DNA of 64,000 nucleotides from Micromussa lordhowensis (Eukaryota; Cnidaria; Anthozoa; Scleractinia; Lobophylliidae): NCBI GenBank assembly GCA_964020085.1, contig OZ026601.1, positions 32,744,348 to 32,808,347 of the forward strand, read 5' to 3'. Shown piece by piece: positions 1 to 10,361 of this stretch (position 1 is its first letter; each line of letters starts with the position of its first letter). The notes under the pieces were generated by a model. It saw only the letters and a program-made list of their open reading frames with translations, ran no database searches and was not told where the DNA came from. The position numbers and the translations under genes were made by a program.

Positions 1-659
1 AACATGAGGTCGATGATTGTCAGTGGTTTAGGATTGTTGTGGTTGACTGTATAAAACTTGAAAGCAACTTGAGCTGACAACACTAAGAACTTGCAAAGAT
101 TGTCCAAGACGAAAATCGATAACGTGATGCAATAAGCAGCTCTGGAAACAGGTCGAAAATCATTTTGCCTGCAAGGAGGAAAGGTGAAATTCAACTGGTA
201 TAATAGATATACCGTGCAGAGTTTGGAAAGGATCACAAGGCACTCGACATGTATCCTAGCGTTTTCGTTGTTAACCATGATTAAAACATCGTAGACGACT
301 ACAAGAAGTGTGATGGTGTTTAAGGACCAGAAGTAGGGCTTCCGGACCAAACACTTTAATATTGCTTTGTTCCCCACCGGTCTTAGCTCGGGTAGCAGTG
401 TTCTGTTGAACAGACAAATCCCTATGATCGACGTTGAAATTGAGCAACACAGCCACACAGTCTTCCAGCAGTACGGATCGCATGGTGGAGTATTGTACAC
501 TGTGAAGTTGGTGCAGTCCACACTCGTTGAGTCATGGTACAAGGTACAGTCAACCACGAATATTGAGAACATCACCAATGACACTAACCTAAAGAGCTGG
601 AAAAGGATACAAAGTGCTGGAAAGCCAAACCAGACCAGGTTGACCAGTTTTCTGCGAAA
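1..659 (-). pseudogene. Multi-pass membrane protein, last exon, broken copy 1 (3' end outside window)
   Basis: This is the minus-strand homologue of the intact exons at 7414-8226 and 35987-36808. Translation from a splice-acceptor-like site (polypyrimidine then CCCCAG, exon start about 659) gives the same opening as the other copies: a CILFQLFR helix, a TSVDCTNFTVYNTPPCDPYCWK extracellular-type loop with cysteines, then WSLNT and VLIM helices. Aligned by eye to copy 2, it lacks two bases just after the CDPYCWK motif (around 440-455), which throws the frame; the original frame resumes afterwards with PELRPVGNK and RKPYFWSL. The window starts before the stop codon. Function of the family is not recognised. 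The disruption is seen directly; whether other exons exist upstream is unknown. Confidence 0.6.
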
Positions 660-940
660 CTGGGGAAGAAAAAAAAACTCCTTATAAGAATGTCGAACAA
701 TTCAGTACAGTTGACGGCGCACAATCATCCGTAGGAAAAAAGATTGCGACTGGTACATTAACCATTAATTCTTAGCGCACGGAAACTTTAACAACGCTCA
801 TAAAAACGTACAGAAAAGCCTTCAAACCTAGCATACACAATGTCGTTAGAACGGGGACAAATATTGCAGAAATGTCGCTTTCCTTGCACTTTATGTGCTG
901 TGTAAGGCTCGCATGGTATTGTGGTAAAATGAATAGCGAT
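660..940. repeat. Dispersed repeat shared with 54930-55150
   Basis: About 210 bases from roughly 722 (CCGTAGGAAAAAAGAT) to 931 (GTGGTAAAATG) align by eye with 54930-55150 in intron 6 of the cadherin gene, same orientation, with scattered substitutions. No coding capacity was seen. The family is not recognised. The right side of the copy is interrupted by the inverted-repeat element at 941-1270. Confidence 0.55.
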
Positions 941-1270
941 TAATTGCAGGAATGCTTCCGACCTCCGAATGCACTGGGAACGAGTATGGTTAGCTATTTA
1001 TTTAGATATTTATTTAGCCTACTTTTAACCCAAGTTAGCCTACTGTTCACTCTGGTTAGCCTAACTAGCGTTCCGGTTAGCCTACAGAGCTCTCCGGTTA
1101 GCCTTCTCGGATCAGCTCTTAATGTTTGTAACGATAACACGACATAGTCTTTAAAAAAACGCTCCCCGGTGGTGTAGTGGTCATTAGACTCGCTCATGGC
1201 GCTAATGACCCTTGGTCGATCTGGCTTTAAAAAATGCCTTTTTTCTTGTCCGGAGCCATTCCTGCAATTA
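941..1270. mobile_element. Small inverted-repeat element with tRNA-like segment
   Basis: The ends form a terminal inverted repeat of about 20 bases (TAATTGCAGGAATGCTTCCG at 941-960; complement at 1251-1270, one indel). Inside are four to five GGTTAGCCT-type direct repeats (1010-1105). At 1162-1232 is a tRNA-like stretch with a good A-box (TGGTGTAGTGG) and a weak B-box (GGTCGATCTGG). The string GTGGTAAAATG lies just outside both ends (920-930 and 1279-1289), which may be host sequence duplicated on insertion. It could be a MITE that captured a SINE or tRNA pseudogene. Confidence 0.5.
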
Positions 1271-4200
1271 ACGCCGTGTGGTAAAATGCGTGGCCGCCAT
1301 TTTTTTCCTTTTTCAGGTTTTTCCTTTCGTTACTTTTAACTAATTTCGAACTTAAAATGATGACGGTTTCCTCGATATAAAAACGTTTACGCATTCTGAG
1401 GTTTACACGTTGCGAGACATCGGATTGAATGTTACAACAAATCTCTCACCCATCTCTCATTATAGGCACTTTTAGCCAGTAAGCTGCTTCCAAAAAAGTA
1501 TGAATGGATATGCATGCATCTTCAATATGCATCTACAATGAAGAATGCAAAAATGAAGGAAAGACTAGACGCCGGTGTTGCCATAACGCCATTATCACTG
1601 TGGAGTAAATTGAGTATAACGAAGGGAATATTTAAGTAGGCTAGAGCTGAACAGATGGTTAAACAAACACTTCAATGCGAAATGAGTCAGTTTGCACGTT
1701 CACTTTTGGTTTGAGTTTGCATATGACAAGCATTTCCTTAAAGTAGCTTAGTCACGGCATTTTGAGTTATTTTGGCCATGTACAAAATGATCTTTAAATT
1801 CAAGAACCTAAAAATAGCAGCTTACCAAGTTAGAAAAACACCAAATAGATAATAATAAACTATACAGGAACAAGTCGAGTCGTTAAGGAGATGCTATTCA
1901 TGCGCAAACTCAAACCAGAGCTGAACGTGCAAACTGACTCAATTCGCGCTGAGGTGTTTGTTAATTAAGGTGGCTTAAAACAGTTTCCAGCACTTTGATG
2001 AGTCCTTGTAACCATTCTTTATCACTTGATGCCACAATCGTGGTATCAAAAAACTGCCCAATCATTGATGAATACGTTGTTATCATTTTCTTTCATTTCT
2101 TTAAATTTTAAAACTTTAAGGTGGCTCTGAACCCTATGTACAGATACTTTTAAAACTTCGCCAAAACGTCGAGCGAGATTTTACTTGTCTTTACTTTACT
2201 AAGGCTCAGGTTCGTGCTTCTGCCGTGCCGAACGTAATTGCAATTAGGTTTGATTGCAGCACGACAGAAAAACAACTCCGATTCACGCGTTGTGCCGGAG
2301 TCGAATTACTGCGCCCTCGTAAAAATTATCCTCCTAACTCCCCGTGGGAACGCAATCCCGCCAAAATTTCTCGTCTTAAAATGTCGTTGACGAGTGGCTC
2401 TGGACGCACCAAAATATTCGATTTTTTTGATTGGCCGACAAAATATGAGTGCGCAGCAGAAATGAAAATTACAACGCTCTACGCATTCTATTTTACTTCC
2501 GGCCCGGATGGCGGGGCCCTGGCTCTGGCTCTCGCAGCCGAGAAGATGAAAAGAAAGGTTTAAAACTCTGAGAATTCCACCAAATGATACGACAATAAAA
2601 TTACTCTGTCGCTGACCATACCCCAAGAAAATATAAAATTAAGTTCGAATCGGCAATGGGTTTCAAGAAATATTTGTCTTACTTCAAGAAAAGGTCAAGA
2701 AGAAACCTTGAGCTACGTTAAAAGACGAAGAATGACACGTGCCAAGATCAAGCAGATTTTAATAGTCCAAAATGTATTGACATTAAATTGCCAACATGAG
2801 TCAAAGGTCCATGTTGTGATATTGTGCTATGTACCTGGAGCATGTAGCAAATGGTATTAACGTGTCATGAAATTTGGTTTGTTTCTTCCACAGATGTCAA
2901 CTCTTACTAGCTACAGAAGCTTCAGCCGTCATAGATATATAATATCTCTATTATACCTCCCCTCTCTTCAAGTATTGAAACCTCCCCTATAGCCCCCCCC
3001 CCCCCCCCCCCCGCAAACACTGACGAACCTTTGTTAGCGTTTGAAAGATTATTTATTTCCTGCCGTTATTTACTATTCTCTGTTAATTTTCAGACCAAAA
3101 TAGTGTTACATAAATTCCTCTAATGTTGACCACGTTAAGATTTACCTGGGACATGGATAATTCAAATACGAATGCTGCTCTTGCAGTTCATTAAATAATA
3201 CTGCAAATATGTTCTGGTCAACCACATGAAGTAGAAAGTATGTGTTGAAGATGTGCTGTTGTACATGGTTGTACAACAGGCTGAAGAGCCTTTTTACCCT
3301 TGTGTAACACGAATTGCAAAAGGGCAATGACATTGTATTATTTCTTATTCATCTTGTTTATTTGGTTTCCTAAAAATATCTTCCATAGTGTATGGGACCC
3401 CAATATTAATCATTCTCTTCACATCAGGCACGTCTACACGTATGGCAATGCCAAACGCAAATTATAGCACTCATGCAAAAGAAGTACCATACCAGAGATT
3501 AACTAGACCAATACAATTCTCAGCTGCGTAGTGCACATGATATTTGGCATAGAGATGTTTGCTAAAATTTGTAGGAGACTCAAATTTACAGAACTACTCA
3601 AGTAATAAAAAGAACTCACCAAAAATTTTCCAAGTTGCTTTTGAAAATTGTCAGCAAATTAACTTTTTGTTTCGTTATATTGCAATTATGGACCTTTATA
3701 CCATTTATTAACTTCCTAACCTCCCTGTTGCACCCTTGATAAAACTCTAAAGAAGGTATTTTCCCTTTCAGGGTTGTCCTTCACATCAGTAACGTGTTGC
3801 ACACTTAGGCTCCATTTCTTTCTCATAGCAAGCTTTCACACAAGCTGCCAAGGCCAAAATTGGAGTATTTTGCATGAATGTACCCAAAAGATTAAGCTTT
3901 ATAAAAGCTGGTTGAAAGGTATAACATGAACCCAAAAAATTACATCAACAAAAGGAGAAAGAGAATCTTATGGGGCTGGTAAAGACAGTGGGAATAGCCA
4001 CGTAGCCCTTTGTCTAGTTTTGCAATGTCACCAATCACAGAAGCTCAAGTCAACAGGCTCTGTACAAAAATCATCGTTAGTTGATGTTCCAAAAAGCTAA
4101 TTAAAATTGCTTCAAAGCCATTATCGAAACCCCTGTCACACATATATAACCACTCCATAACAACTGGCGTAGTACCTGATGGTTTTAAAATTTCACAAGT

Positions 4201-4290
4201 TACATCAATTTATAAAATAATTGAGCCACTACTGGCGCTTTCATTGGTCGATAGGTGTGTTTAGATGAGAGTATGTAAACACGGTTGTGA
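1271..4290. other. Non-coding host DNA with scattered repeats
   Basis: No convincing gene was seen; the short ORFs lack domain signatures and start context. A repeat at 1969-2090 (AAGGTGGCTTAAAACAGTTT, then a conserved ACTGCCCAATCATTGATGAA) reappears at 50243-50380 and inverted at 50424-50480. A homopolymeric C tract lies at about 2994-3012. Confidence 0.5.
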
Positions 4291-4299
4291 CGTTTTAGA

Positions 4300-5740
4300 T
4301 TCACGCGTATTTTTGAGGATTATTTTATAAAAGCAATAGAGCACTTTTCCCGTGTTTATGAACCCCTTCAGTCAGCTTACAAGCCAGGACATAGCACAGA
4401 AACAGCATTGGTTAAAGTTCAAAATGATATTCTCTGCAGTCTAGACAAAAATAGCTGTGTCATTCTTCTACTACTTGATCTGTCGGCTGCATTCGACACA
4501 GTCGATCATCAGATACTGCTTGCAAGACTCAGCTGTCGTTTTGGGATTAAAGGAAAGGCACTAACATGGTTTAAGTCCTATCTCTGCGAGAGAAGCCAGT
4601 TTGTACGTGTTGACACTGAGTCCTCTACCTGTCGGGACCTTCCTCCCTATGGCGTCCCTCAAGGATCTGTGCTTGGCCCTGTCCTGTATTTATTATACAC
4701 AGCACCTCTGGGTGATGTCCTTAAACGGCACGATATGTCGTATCATTTTTATGCTGACGATAGCCAGATATATATGTCCTTTCAGCCGTTACGCCCCGGT
4801 GAACCTGAACACTCCAAATCGAAAGTGGAAGCGTGCATTCTTGACATCAATAAATGGATGACAGCCAATAAGCTTATGCTTAATAATGACAAAACCGAGC
4901 TGTTAGTGTTGAACGCTCGTCATCCTCCCCCACCGCTAAGCTCTATTTATGCAGGCAGTGAATTGATCATAGCGGCTGAGTCAGCCAAGAACATTGGCGT
5001 ATGGTTTGATAATACACTCTCCATGAACAGGCAGGTGAACTCACTCTGCAAAACAGCTTTCTATCATCTACGTAATTTGGCCACTATCAGAAAGTTCCTG
5101 TCACACAAAAACTGCGAAATACTAATACACGCCTTTGTAACTTGTCGAATTGATTACTGTAACTCTCTACTATCTGGTCTACCACAACATATGCTGCAAA
5201 AGCTTCAATACGTGCAAAATGCCGCAGCCCGTCTTCTCACGTATTCTAAGAAGTACGATCACATTACACCGATATTGATAGAACTGCATTGGCTTCCAGT
5301 TAAATCAAGAATAGAGTTCAAGATTTTAATTTTGACTTTTAAAGCCTATTATGAAACTGGACCTAAATATTTAACGGATACTATAATTAAACATTTGCCC
5401 ACTAGAAAACTTCGCTCAGCCACTAAAGAATTGTTAGTAGTCCCTAAGTACAATCTTGAAACTTATGGAAAGCGTGCTTTTTCAGTAATCGCACCTATAC
5501 TTTGGAATAATTTACCTGATCATATTAGAGCCATATCATGTCTACGTACCTTTAAAAGTAGAGTTAAGACTTTTTTATTTAATCGTTCTTTTTAAATCTC
5601 TGCTTTCCTTACAATTATTCGTTTTTATAAAAGTAAATTATCATATTAGTAAAGTAATGTTTATTTGTTTATAATAAGTAGTTTTGTTAAGCGCTGTTGG
5701 TTTTTTAGTAGAAATGGCGCTATATAACACTGGAAAATTT
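4300..5740 (+). mobile_element. L2-like non-LTR retrotransposon, 5'-truncated
   Basis: A 5'-truncated LINE. Coding sequence can be read from about 4312 through the ORF ending at 5595. The 3' tail ends near 5740 with GGCGCTATATAACACT, a terminus typical of L2/CR1-group elements. The endonuclease domain and the 5' part of ORF2 are absent, so this copy cannot be autonomous. Confidence 0.8.
4408..5595 (+). CDS. Reverse transcriptase fragment of L2-like LINE ORF2
   Basis: 395 codons of non-LTR reverse transcriptase. Visible RT motifs in order: [15 protein letters not shown] (motif A aspartate), [13 protein letters not shown] (motif B), and [10 protein letters not shown] with the catalytic YADD (motif C), followed by the connection and C-terminal region ending in [14 protein letters not shown], typical of L2/CR1 types. 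The first codon used here is TTG; in-frame residues [18 protein letters not shown] lie upstream, so the true reading frame started earlier and the start is a truncation point, not an initiation site. The N-terminal apurinic endonuclease domain is missing. The frame is intact over this length, suggesting a fairly recent copy. RT activity would need the missing 5' part. Confidence 0.85.
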   Translation: MVKVQNDILCSLDKNSCVILLLLDLSAAFDTVDHQILLARLSCRFGIKGKALTWFKSYLCERSQFVRVDTESSTCRDLPPYGVPQGSVLGPVLYLLYTAPLGDVLKRHDMSYHFYADDSQIYMSFQPLRPGEPEHSKSKVEACILDINKWMTANKLMLNNDKTELLVLNARHPPPPLSSIYAGSELIIAAESAKNIGVWFDNTLSMNRQVNSLCKTAFYHLRNLATIRKFLSHKNCEILIHAFVTCRIDYCNSLLSGLPQHMLQKLQYVQNAAARLLTYSKKYDHITPILIELHWLPVKSRIEFKILILTFKAYYETGPKYLTDTIIKHLPTRKLRSATKELLVVPKYNLETYGKRAFSVIAPILWNNLPDHIRAISCLRTFKSRVKTFLFNRSF

Positions 5741-5744
5741 GAAC

Positions 5745-6350
5745 CATTTACAGACTTCAAAAAAGTTAATCAAATCTTTGTAAAATGTCTACATTTCCTT
5801 TGTAAATTACGATGTCTGTAAATTTGCACACTTACAGAGATTTTGTAATCTTCATAAAAAGTCGACTGTAAATTTTAACGCATTTTGTGTCCTGACATCG
5901 TGCAAAATGTCTGTAAAATCTTGCTATTTTTCTTGTAAATTTAGGTCGAGATTTACAGAGATTTTATGGCATATATAGAAATCTCTGTAAAATCTCCATA
6001 TATTCTTTGTAAAAAATGCGGGGGGGGAAAAGAGGAACACAGCAATTAATATTTGAACTCAAACTAATCCCCAATGAAATTAGCAGTCAGGAAACTGTCG
6101 CATAAAAGAAATCGCTTTTAGATGACCGATAATTTCAACGTAAGTTGGCCAGTTAATTGACCAAGGTTTGCACGAAAACAAACTTTTATCCCAAAACGCC
6201 TCGATTCCATGTTTGGCCGCGCGCTCGTCCCAGGTTGGCGGCCATTTGTGAATAAGGTGTATAAAAAATACGATAATTAACCCTATATGTATGTTGCCGG
6301 TGCGTTCCTCGCAGGACTCACAAGTGACTTCACGCGTTTCTAACATTTAT
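5745..6350. other. Low-complexity spacer with repeated CTGTAAATTT-type motifs
   Basis: From 5760 to 6015 variants of CTGTAAAAT/TTGTAAATT recur on both strands, probably a degenerate short repeat. No gene seen. A run of G lies at 6020-6027. Confidence 0.4.
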
Positions 6351-6354
6351 TAAA

Positions 6355-6505
6355 CAATTATTGGATGAGGTTGAGCATGATATCATGAATTATCAAAACC
6401 GAGGTCTGTGTTATCTGCCAAAGCCGAAGGCTGAGGCAGATAACACAGACACGATCGAGCTTTTGATAATTCATGATCTCATGCGAAAACCGAATTCAAT
6501 AATTG
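6355..6505. repeat. Fold-back element, about 150 bp
   Basis: The two halves are imperfect reverse complements: CAATTATTGGATGAGG...ATGAATTATCAAAA on the left and the complement ending at AATAATTG on the right, with an inner stem around GTCTGTGTTATCTGCC / GGCAGATAACACAGAC and a small loop near 6428. It is probably a MITE or satellite hairpin. No coding. Confidence 0.7.
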
Positions 6506-6614
6506 TTTCACTATACATTTTTCACATAATTCAAACTCACAAACAGAAGCGAAGTGTTCAGCTATTTTGTTTCTGAGGAGAACACTCCAAGGGGCTTAGA
6601 GACCAGGCAGACGT

Positions 6615-6675
6615 TGAACTTGACATGATAAATGCAATATCTGCAGCAGATATTGCATTTATCATGTCAAGTTCA
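6615..6675. repeat. Perfect 61-bp palindrome
   Basis: Two 30-base arms, TGAACTTGACATGATAAATG... and its exact complement, around one central base at 6645. Every pair matches. It could extrude as a cruciform or be the core of a fold-back element related to 6355-6505, 110 bp away. Confidence 0.85.
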
Positions 6676-7413
6676 CAAGCTATTGTGAATGGATTGAATG
6701 CTCTCGACCAATCAGATTTTTCATAGTGAGTCTGATGTATAATAATTATATTTCCATGGAGTGCTGATAAGCTTTTTTCTCGTTATCACTGAGCTTATCA
6801 CTTGGTTTGTTTAAGTTCTGCGGCCAATTTACTGAAATATACCAGATGGTGTACATTTTGATGTTCCTCGGTTCCGGTCTCTTTCCTCTTCAAAATCAAA
6901 TATCACCATCTGTAGCTACACCGGGGAAAATATACAGTTAAAAATGTTCAAGAGGAGACCCAGTGGAAGGTGGGTCTGGCATAAGTCTTAGATAGGACCA
7001 GGTATTTTGTCCTGTTGAGTCGCAAATGGTAATGTTTGATTTTGAAGGGGAAGGGGACTGGAACTGAGCACGTCGCCATAGCAACATCAACATGGTACAT
7101 TTTATAGGGTGCAACATCCCTGCCATGAAAATAGGTGAACCTGATCATGATATAATTTTGTCACGTTTTCGACAAGCCTAACCAGGGAACACAACTAACT
7201 CATTTTATTGTAATTTTGACACAAGTTTTTTTTGTCACTTATTATTCCATAGGGAATTTTGAGTGGCAAAAAATCTATTTCAACATTAGATTATTTTATT
7301 TTGTAAGAAAATACCGCCGAATTAGTATTGTCACTGACACGCCTATATTATGCATGGACAGCACACTTGGTCCCAAAGAACCCAGTACTCAAACAAGGGA
7401 AGCCATGTTATAT
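6676..7413. other. Intergenic stretch, nothing recognised
   Basis: Short ORFs on both strands only. This is the 3' flank of the membrane protein exon at 7414-8226. Confidence 0.4.
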
Positions 7414-8226
7414 TCACTCTGGAATGCCATTCTGTACAAACTCTTTTATCCCCGTAATGTCCACAAACTTTTGTTTAAACACTTTCAAAATTTCTTTATC
7501 ACCACGGAAAAGTTTCTGCCAAAAGAACTGCATAAACTTATAGTACAATGATGCATTGATTATCATTAACATAAGGTTGATGATGGTCAGCGGTTTCGAC
7601 AAATAACGGTTCACAGTATAAAACTTAAAGGCGACTTGCGCGGTATCTGCCACGAACCTGCAAAGATTGTCCAGGACATAAATGGACAATGTGATGTAGT
7701 AAGCAGCTCTTGAAATACGTCGAAAACCTCTCTGTGTACAAGGAGGAAAGGTGAAGTTCAACTGATATAACAAGCACAAAGTCCAAATTTTAGAGACAAT
7801 TTCCAGGCATTCGATAGAGATCTTTGCCTTTTTGTTTTGGATCATAATTAAGACATCGTACAGAACTACAAGAGCTGTGGTAGTATTTAGAGACCAGAAG
7901 TAGGGCTTTCGAACGAGACTCTTCAATATTACTTTGTTCCCCACTAGCCTTAGTTCAGGTAGCATTGTTCTATTAAGCAAACAGATGAACACGGTCGAGG
8001 TTAAAATTGAGCAGATCAACCACAAAGTCTTCCAACAGTACGGATCGCACGGTGGAGTGTTGTACACAGTAAAGTCCGTGCAGTCCACGCTCGTCGTGTC
8101 GTGGTACAAAATACAGTCAAACAGGAACATGGAAAACATCACCAGGGAAGCTAATCTAAAGAGCTGGAAGAGGATGCAAACTGGTGGAAAGCCAGGCAAA
8201 ACCAGGTTGATGAGTATTCGGCGAAA
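7414..8226 (-). CDS. Multi-pass membrane protein, last exon (copy 2, intact)
   Basis: Open on the minus strand from a strong splice-acceptor-like sequence (TTCTTTCTCCTCCAG, exon start 8226) to a stop at 7414-7416. The frame has no suitable early ATG (the longest start is TTG at 8197-8199), so I read it as a terminal exon rather than a whole gene. About five to six hydrophobic segments are visible (CILFQLFR...SMFLF, WLICSILTSTVFICLL, TTALVVLYDVLIMI, ITLSIYVLDNL, INLMLMIINASLYY). A cysteine-containing loop SVDCTDFTVYNTPPCDPYC separates the first two. Two related copies lie in this window (1-659 broken, 35987-36808 intact), all on the minus strand. The family is not recognised; a channel, receptor or transporter-like role would be speculation. 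Confidence 0.6.
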   Translation of the reverse strand, partial: FRRILINLVLPGFPPVCILFQLFRLASLVMFSMFLFDCILYHDTTSVDCTDFTVYNTPPCDPYCWKTLWLICSILTSTVFICLLNRTMLPELRLVGNKVILKSLVRKPYFWSLNTTTALVVLYDVLIMIQNKKAKISIECLEIVSKIWTLCLLYQLNFTFPPCTQRGFRRISRAAYYITLSIYVLDNLCRFVADTAQVAFKFYTVNRYLSKPLTIINLMLMIINASLYYKFMQFFWQKLFRGDKEILKVFKQKFVDITGIKEFVQNGIPE

Positions 8227-9155
8227 CTGGAGGAGAAAGAAATTAATTGTAAAAAAATGCCCAATTGAATAATCAACAATAATTATACAGTTTGTGGGGC
8301 ATGACTTTTGTATTCTTATTTTGTATTATTTTTTTTTAACTTATGTAGTCCTCCTGAACTTACACAAACACTAGTGGATTAGTCATTGAATGATGGATTT
8401 ATCTATACATACAAGACTTCGTTTAACAGAAATTCAGCAACTGGAGCATTTCTTCAACAAGTTTCGCTTTGATAATTTGGTTGTTTCTTTATCAAGAGGG
8501 TTTCTGATAAGATGAGTTAGCTCCTGCCCAGTTCCCAACTTGGAAGAGCAGCTTGGATCTGTGTCACGTCTGATGTTTCTACCCGCACCTGACAACCTAG
8601 TTGAAACCGGCTGAAAGCAATTCAGTTTATACCGGCTTTTCTGCTCTCCGAGTTTGTTTGCCATTTACAAAGAGAAACAGTACTCAAAAAAAAAAACACT
8701 ATATAATTAACTGACAGAGATTAGGACGAGTTCCACTCGATCATAATTCCAAGATATCTGTTGCCGATACTTCAACTCAACAACATTTGTAATTTCTTGA
8801 CCATAATTTATTCCAAAAGTCCAGCCAGTTGTTTTACAAAGCCAAAAATGACCAAAAACCATGTGCTTAAATCCGGGTTACAAAGTTTTCCTACTTAGTA
8901 CGTCATATAATGTCAACGTAATGTCAAATTGTATGGAGGTGTACGAAGGTGTATGAAGGGGTATGTAGGAGACTTACCCATATATGGTAGTGGTGTATCA
9001 TTTTACCCATATATGGAAAGTGCTCTATATGTAGGCTAGCATGAAGTTCTGACCAAAAATACAGTTCTGCGGCGGTAACAATATCTGTAAAGAATTGCAA
9101 ATCGAGTAAGCACATTTCCTCTCGGATATTTCGGTTGGAAACTTTGAACTACCTT
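8227..9155. other. Flank left of the Polinton, no gene seen
   Basis: Upstream (intron side) of membrane protein copy 2. ORFs of 60-76 codons on the minus strand show no recognisable domain. At 8935-9020 there are short repeats of GGTGTATGAAGG and CCCATATATGG. The next upstream exon of copy 2 was not identified. Confidence 0.4.
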
Positions 9156-9161
9156 TCCAGA
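9156..9161. other. Polinton target-site duplication, left (TCCAGA)
   Basis: TCCAGA directly precedes the left TIR and is repeated at 29417-29422 directly after the right TIR. A six-base duplication is what Polinton integrases produce. Confidence 0.9.
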
Positions 9162-9349
9162 AGTAGTGTAGTAAATGAGGCTCCTGGGACATTTCTGGAT
9201 TTTTACGCATCTTAGCGTAGGTTATGCGTAGGATATAGTAAAATTTAGTGTAAATAACTGCTAGGACATTTTACTATATCCAACACTAAAACAGCGTAGG
9301 ATATAGTAAAGTAAAGTTCCTTTACAAAAATTTATATAGTTCTCACGAT
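9162..9349 (+). repeat. Polinton left terminal inverted repeat (188 bp)
   Basis: Begins AGTAGTGTAGTAAATGAGG and ends TCTCACGAT. Compared base by base with the reverse complement of 29220-29416, I see no substitutions; the only differences are a 5-base duplication (AGTAA type) here and a 14-base duplication on the right. It contains two direct copies of GCGTAGGATATAGTAAA and one inverted TTTACTATATCC. Confidence 0.95.
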
Positions 9350-9570
9350 CTGTGTATGATATGGTAAAAATTATATAATAATGGATCATAATGGTAATGG
9401 CATGCTCCATAAATTTCTAATAATTCTGGCTTAGCAAAAGTCAAAAAATTTATCCAATGTATTTCTCCAATGAGGTCTCTTCCAAAATTATATAATACTC
9501 TACCTATATAATATCGTCTTAATTCATATGCTAAATTTGCTATAGAATACAATATTTCATTTTCATTCAT
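9343..9570 (-). CDS. Polinton hypothetical protein, 75 aa
   Basis: Small ORF starting at an ATG preceded by AATAAAATAA and ending inside the TIR. It is rich in Tyr, Ile and Leu with a helix-like centre (YELRRYYIGRVLYNFGRDLIGEI). No domain recognised. Tight spacing (23 bp) to the next minus-strand gene supports it being a real gene of the left block. It might be a small virion or regulatory protein; that is a guess. Confidence 0.45.
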   Translation of the reverse strand: MNENEILYSIANLAYELRRYYIGRVLYNFGRDLIGEIHWINFLTFAKPELLEIYGACHYHYDPLLYNFYHIIHRS

Positions 9571-9593
9571 TTATTTTATTATTTCATAATTTT

Positions 9594-10082
9594 TTATTTA
9601 AGTTGGTGGACAGTGTCATACATCTTTAAATACTTATCAATAATTGGGCTATTATCAATTACAAAATTGTCAACACTTGTCATTTGATTAATTAAACTTT
9701 CTCGGTTAAGATCACCTGAGCGCATCGCTTCTCGAATCATTATTAACAAATGTTGGTAAGATTGGTAGGCATAGGTACAATTTTGAATTTTTAAGTCTAA
9801 ACCTTTGTGTTCCATGTACCCTTTAACTAATAATGCCACTGTACTAATCGCTATTAGACTAATACCACCCGTAGCAATAGCGCTAGCAATCCCACCTGAA
9901 GCGGTTATGACAAAGAGTGAATTACCAATGAATTTGAGCAATTTGAATCTTTTGTAAGCCCTTTTAAAAGCCCAACATTTCCTATGATAGCTTAGATAAT
10001 AAGATTTTAGTTCGTCTATTTCAACAGCTGATAATTTGTCTGAAATATGATTCCAATCGAAAATATTCTTTTTAACCACCAT
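9594..10082 (-). CDS. Polinton two-helix membrane protein, SLATT-like
   Basis: 162 aa, ATG preceded by AATATA. An N-terminal charged helical part (residues 1-48, with YLSYHRKCWAFKRAYKRFK) is followed by a transmembrane hairpin: a first hydrophobic segment around 50-72 (FIGNSLFVITASGGIASAI) and a second around 76-90 (SLIAISTVALLVKGYM). A second helical part (95-162) follows, with TYAYQSYQHLLIMIREAM. This plan (helices, 2TM hairpin, helix with a conserved aromatic-rich stretch) resembles SLATT-type two-TM proteins, which in bacteria are effector pores. The similarity is by layout only. In a virus-like element it could act as a viroporin, holin-like or egress factor; that is inference. It lies 18 bp from the eIF1-like gene and probably shares its expression class. 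Confidence 0.6.
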   Translation of the reverse strand: MVVKKNIFDWNHISDKLSAVEIDELKSYYLSYHRKCWAFKRAYKRFKLLKFIGNSLFVITASGGIASAIATGGISLIAISTVALLVKGYMEHKGLDLKIQNCTYAYQSYQHLLIMIREAMRSGDLNRESLINQMTSVDNFVIDNSPIIDKYLKMYDTVHQLK

Positions 10083-10100
10083 TATATTATTTTATTATAT

Positions 10101-10361
10101 TTATAAATTAAAAACAATTTGATCACTATCATAGCCCATTTGGATTAATTCATCATATATTTTTTCAGTTTGATCACCTTGTAGGTTTACAGTTTGGTCT
10201 CTAATAAAACCGTTACACGCTAACTTTTTCTTCCAATCTTTTAAATTAAAACCTTCAATCTTTTCAAAAGATGTGATGAATTTTTTTCCCCTCTTTTCGA
10301 GAGAAATTTTAATAAACTTTCTACTTTCATCTATCAAAGAAGATAAACTTTTAATATCCAT
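10101..10361 (-). CDS. eIF1/SUI1-like translation initiation factor protein
   Basis: 86 aa, ATG preceded by AATAG. The C-terminal two thirds carry the signature of the eIF1/SUI1 fold: a basic strand (RGKKFITSFEKIEGF, residues 24-38), then KKKLACNG (44-51), LQGDQ (60-64), and a final helix-strand EKIYDELIQMGY...IVFNL. KK(F/L)ACNG and LQGDQ are the two most conserved blocks of cellular eIF1. eIF1 binds the 40S subunit next to the P site and controls start-codon choice. The protein is shorter than cellular eIF1 (about 110 aa) mainly at the N-terminus. A virus-encoded eIF1 could favour the element's very short, AT-rich leaders; that is inference. I am not aware of eIF1 among standard Polinton genes. 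No interruption is seen. Confidence 0.8.
   Translation of the reverse strand: MDIKSLSSLIDESRKFIKISLEKRGKKFITSFEKIEGFNLKDWKKKLACNGFIRDQTVNLQGDQTEKIYDELIQMGYDSDQIVFNL

Noticed and set aside
1162..1232. tRNA gene
   Set aside because: A-box is good but the B-box and the cloverleaf stems are poor; more likely a tRNA-derived repeat.
7216..7551. 111-codon plus-strand ORF
   Set aside because: Antisense shadow over the 3' part of the membrane protein exon; an equivalent antisense ORF appears in copy 3 at 35822-36124.
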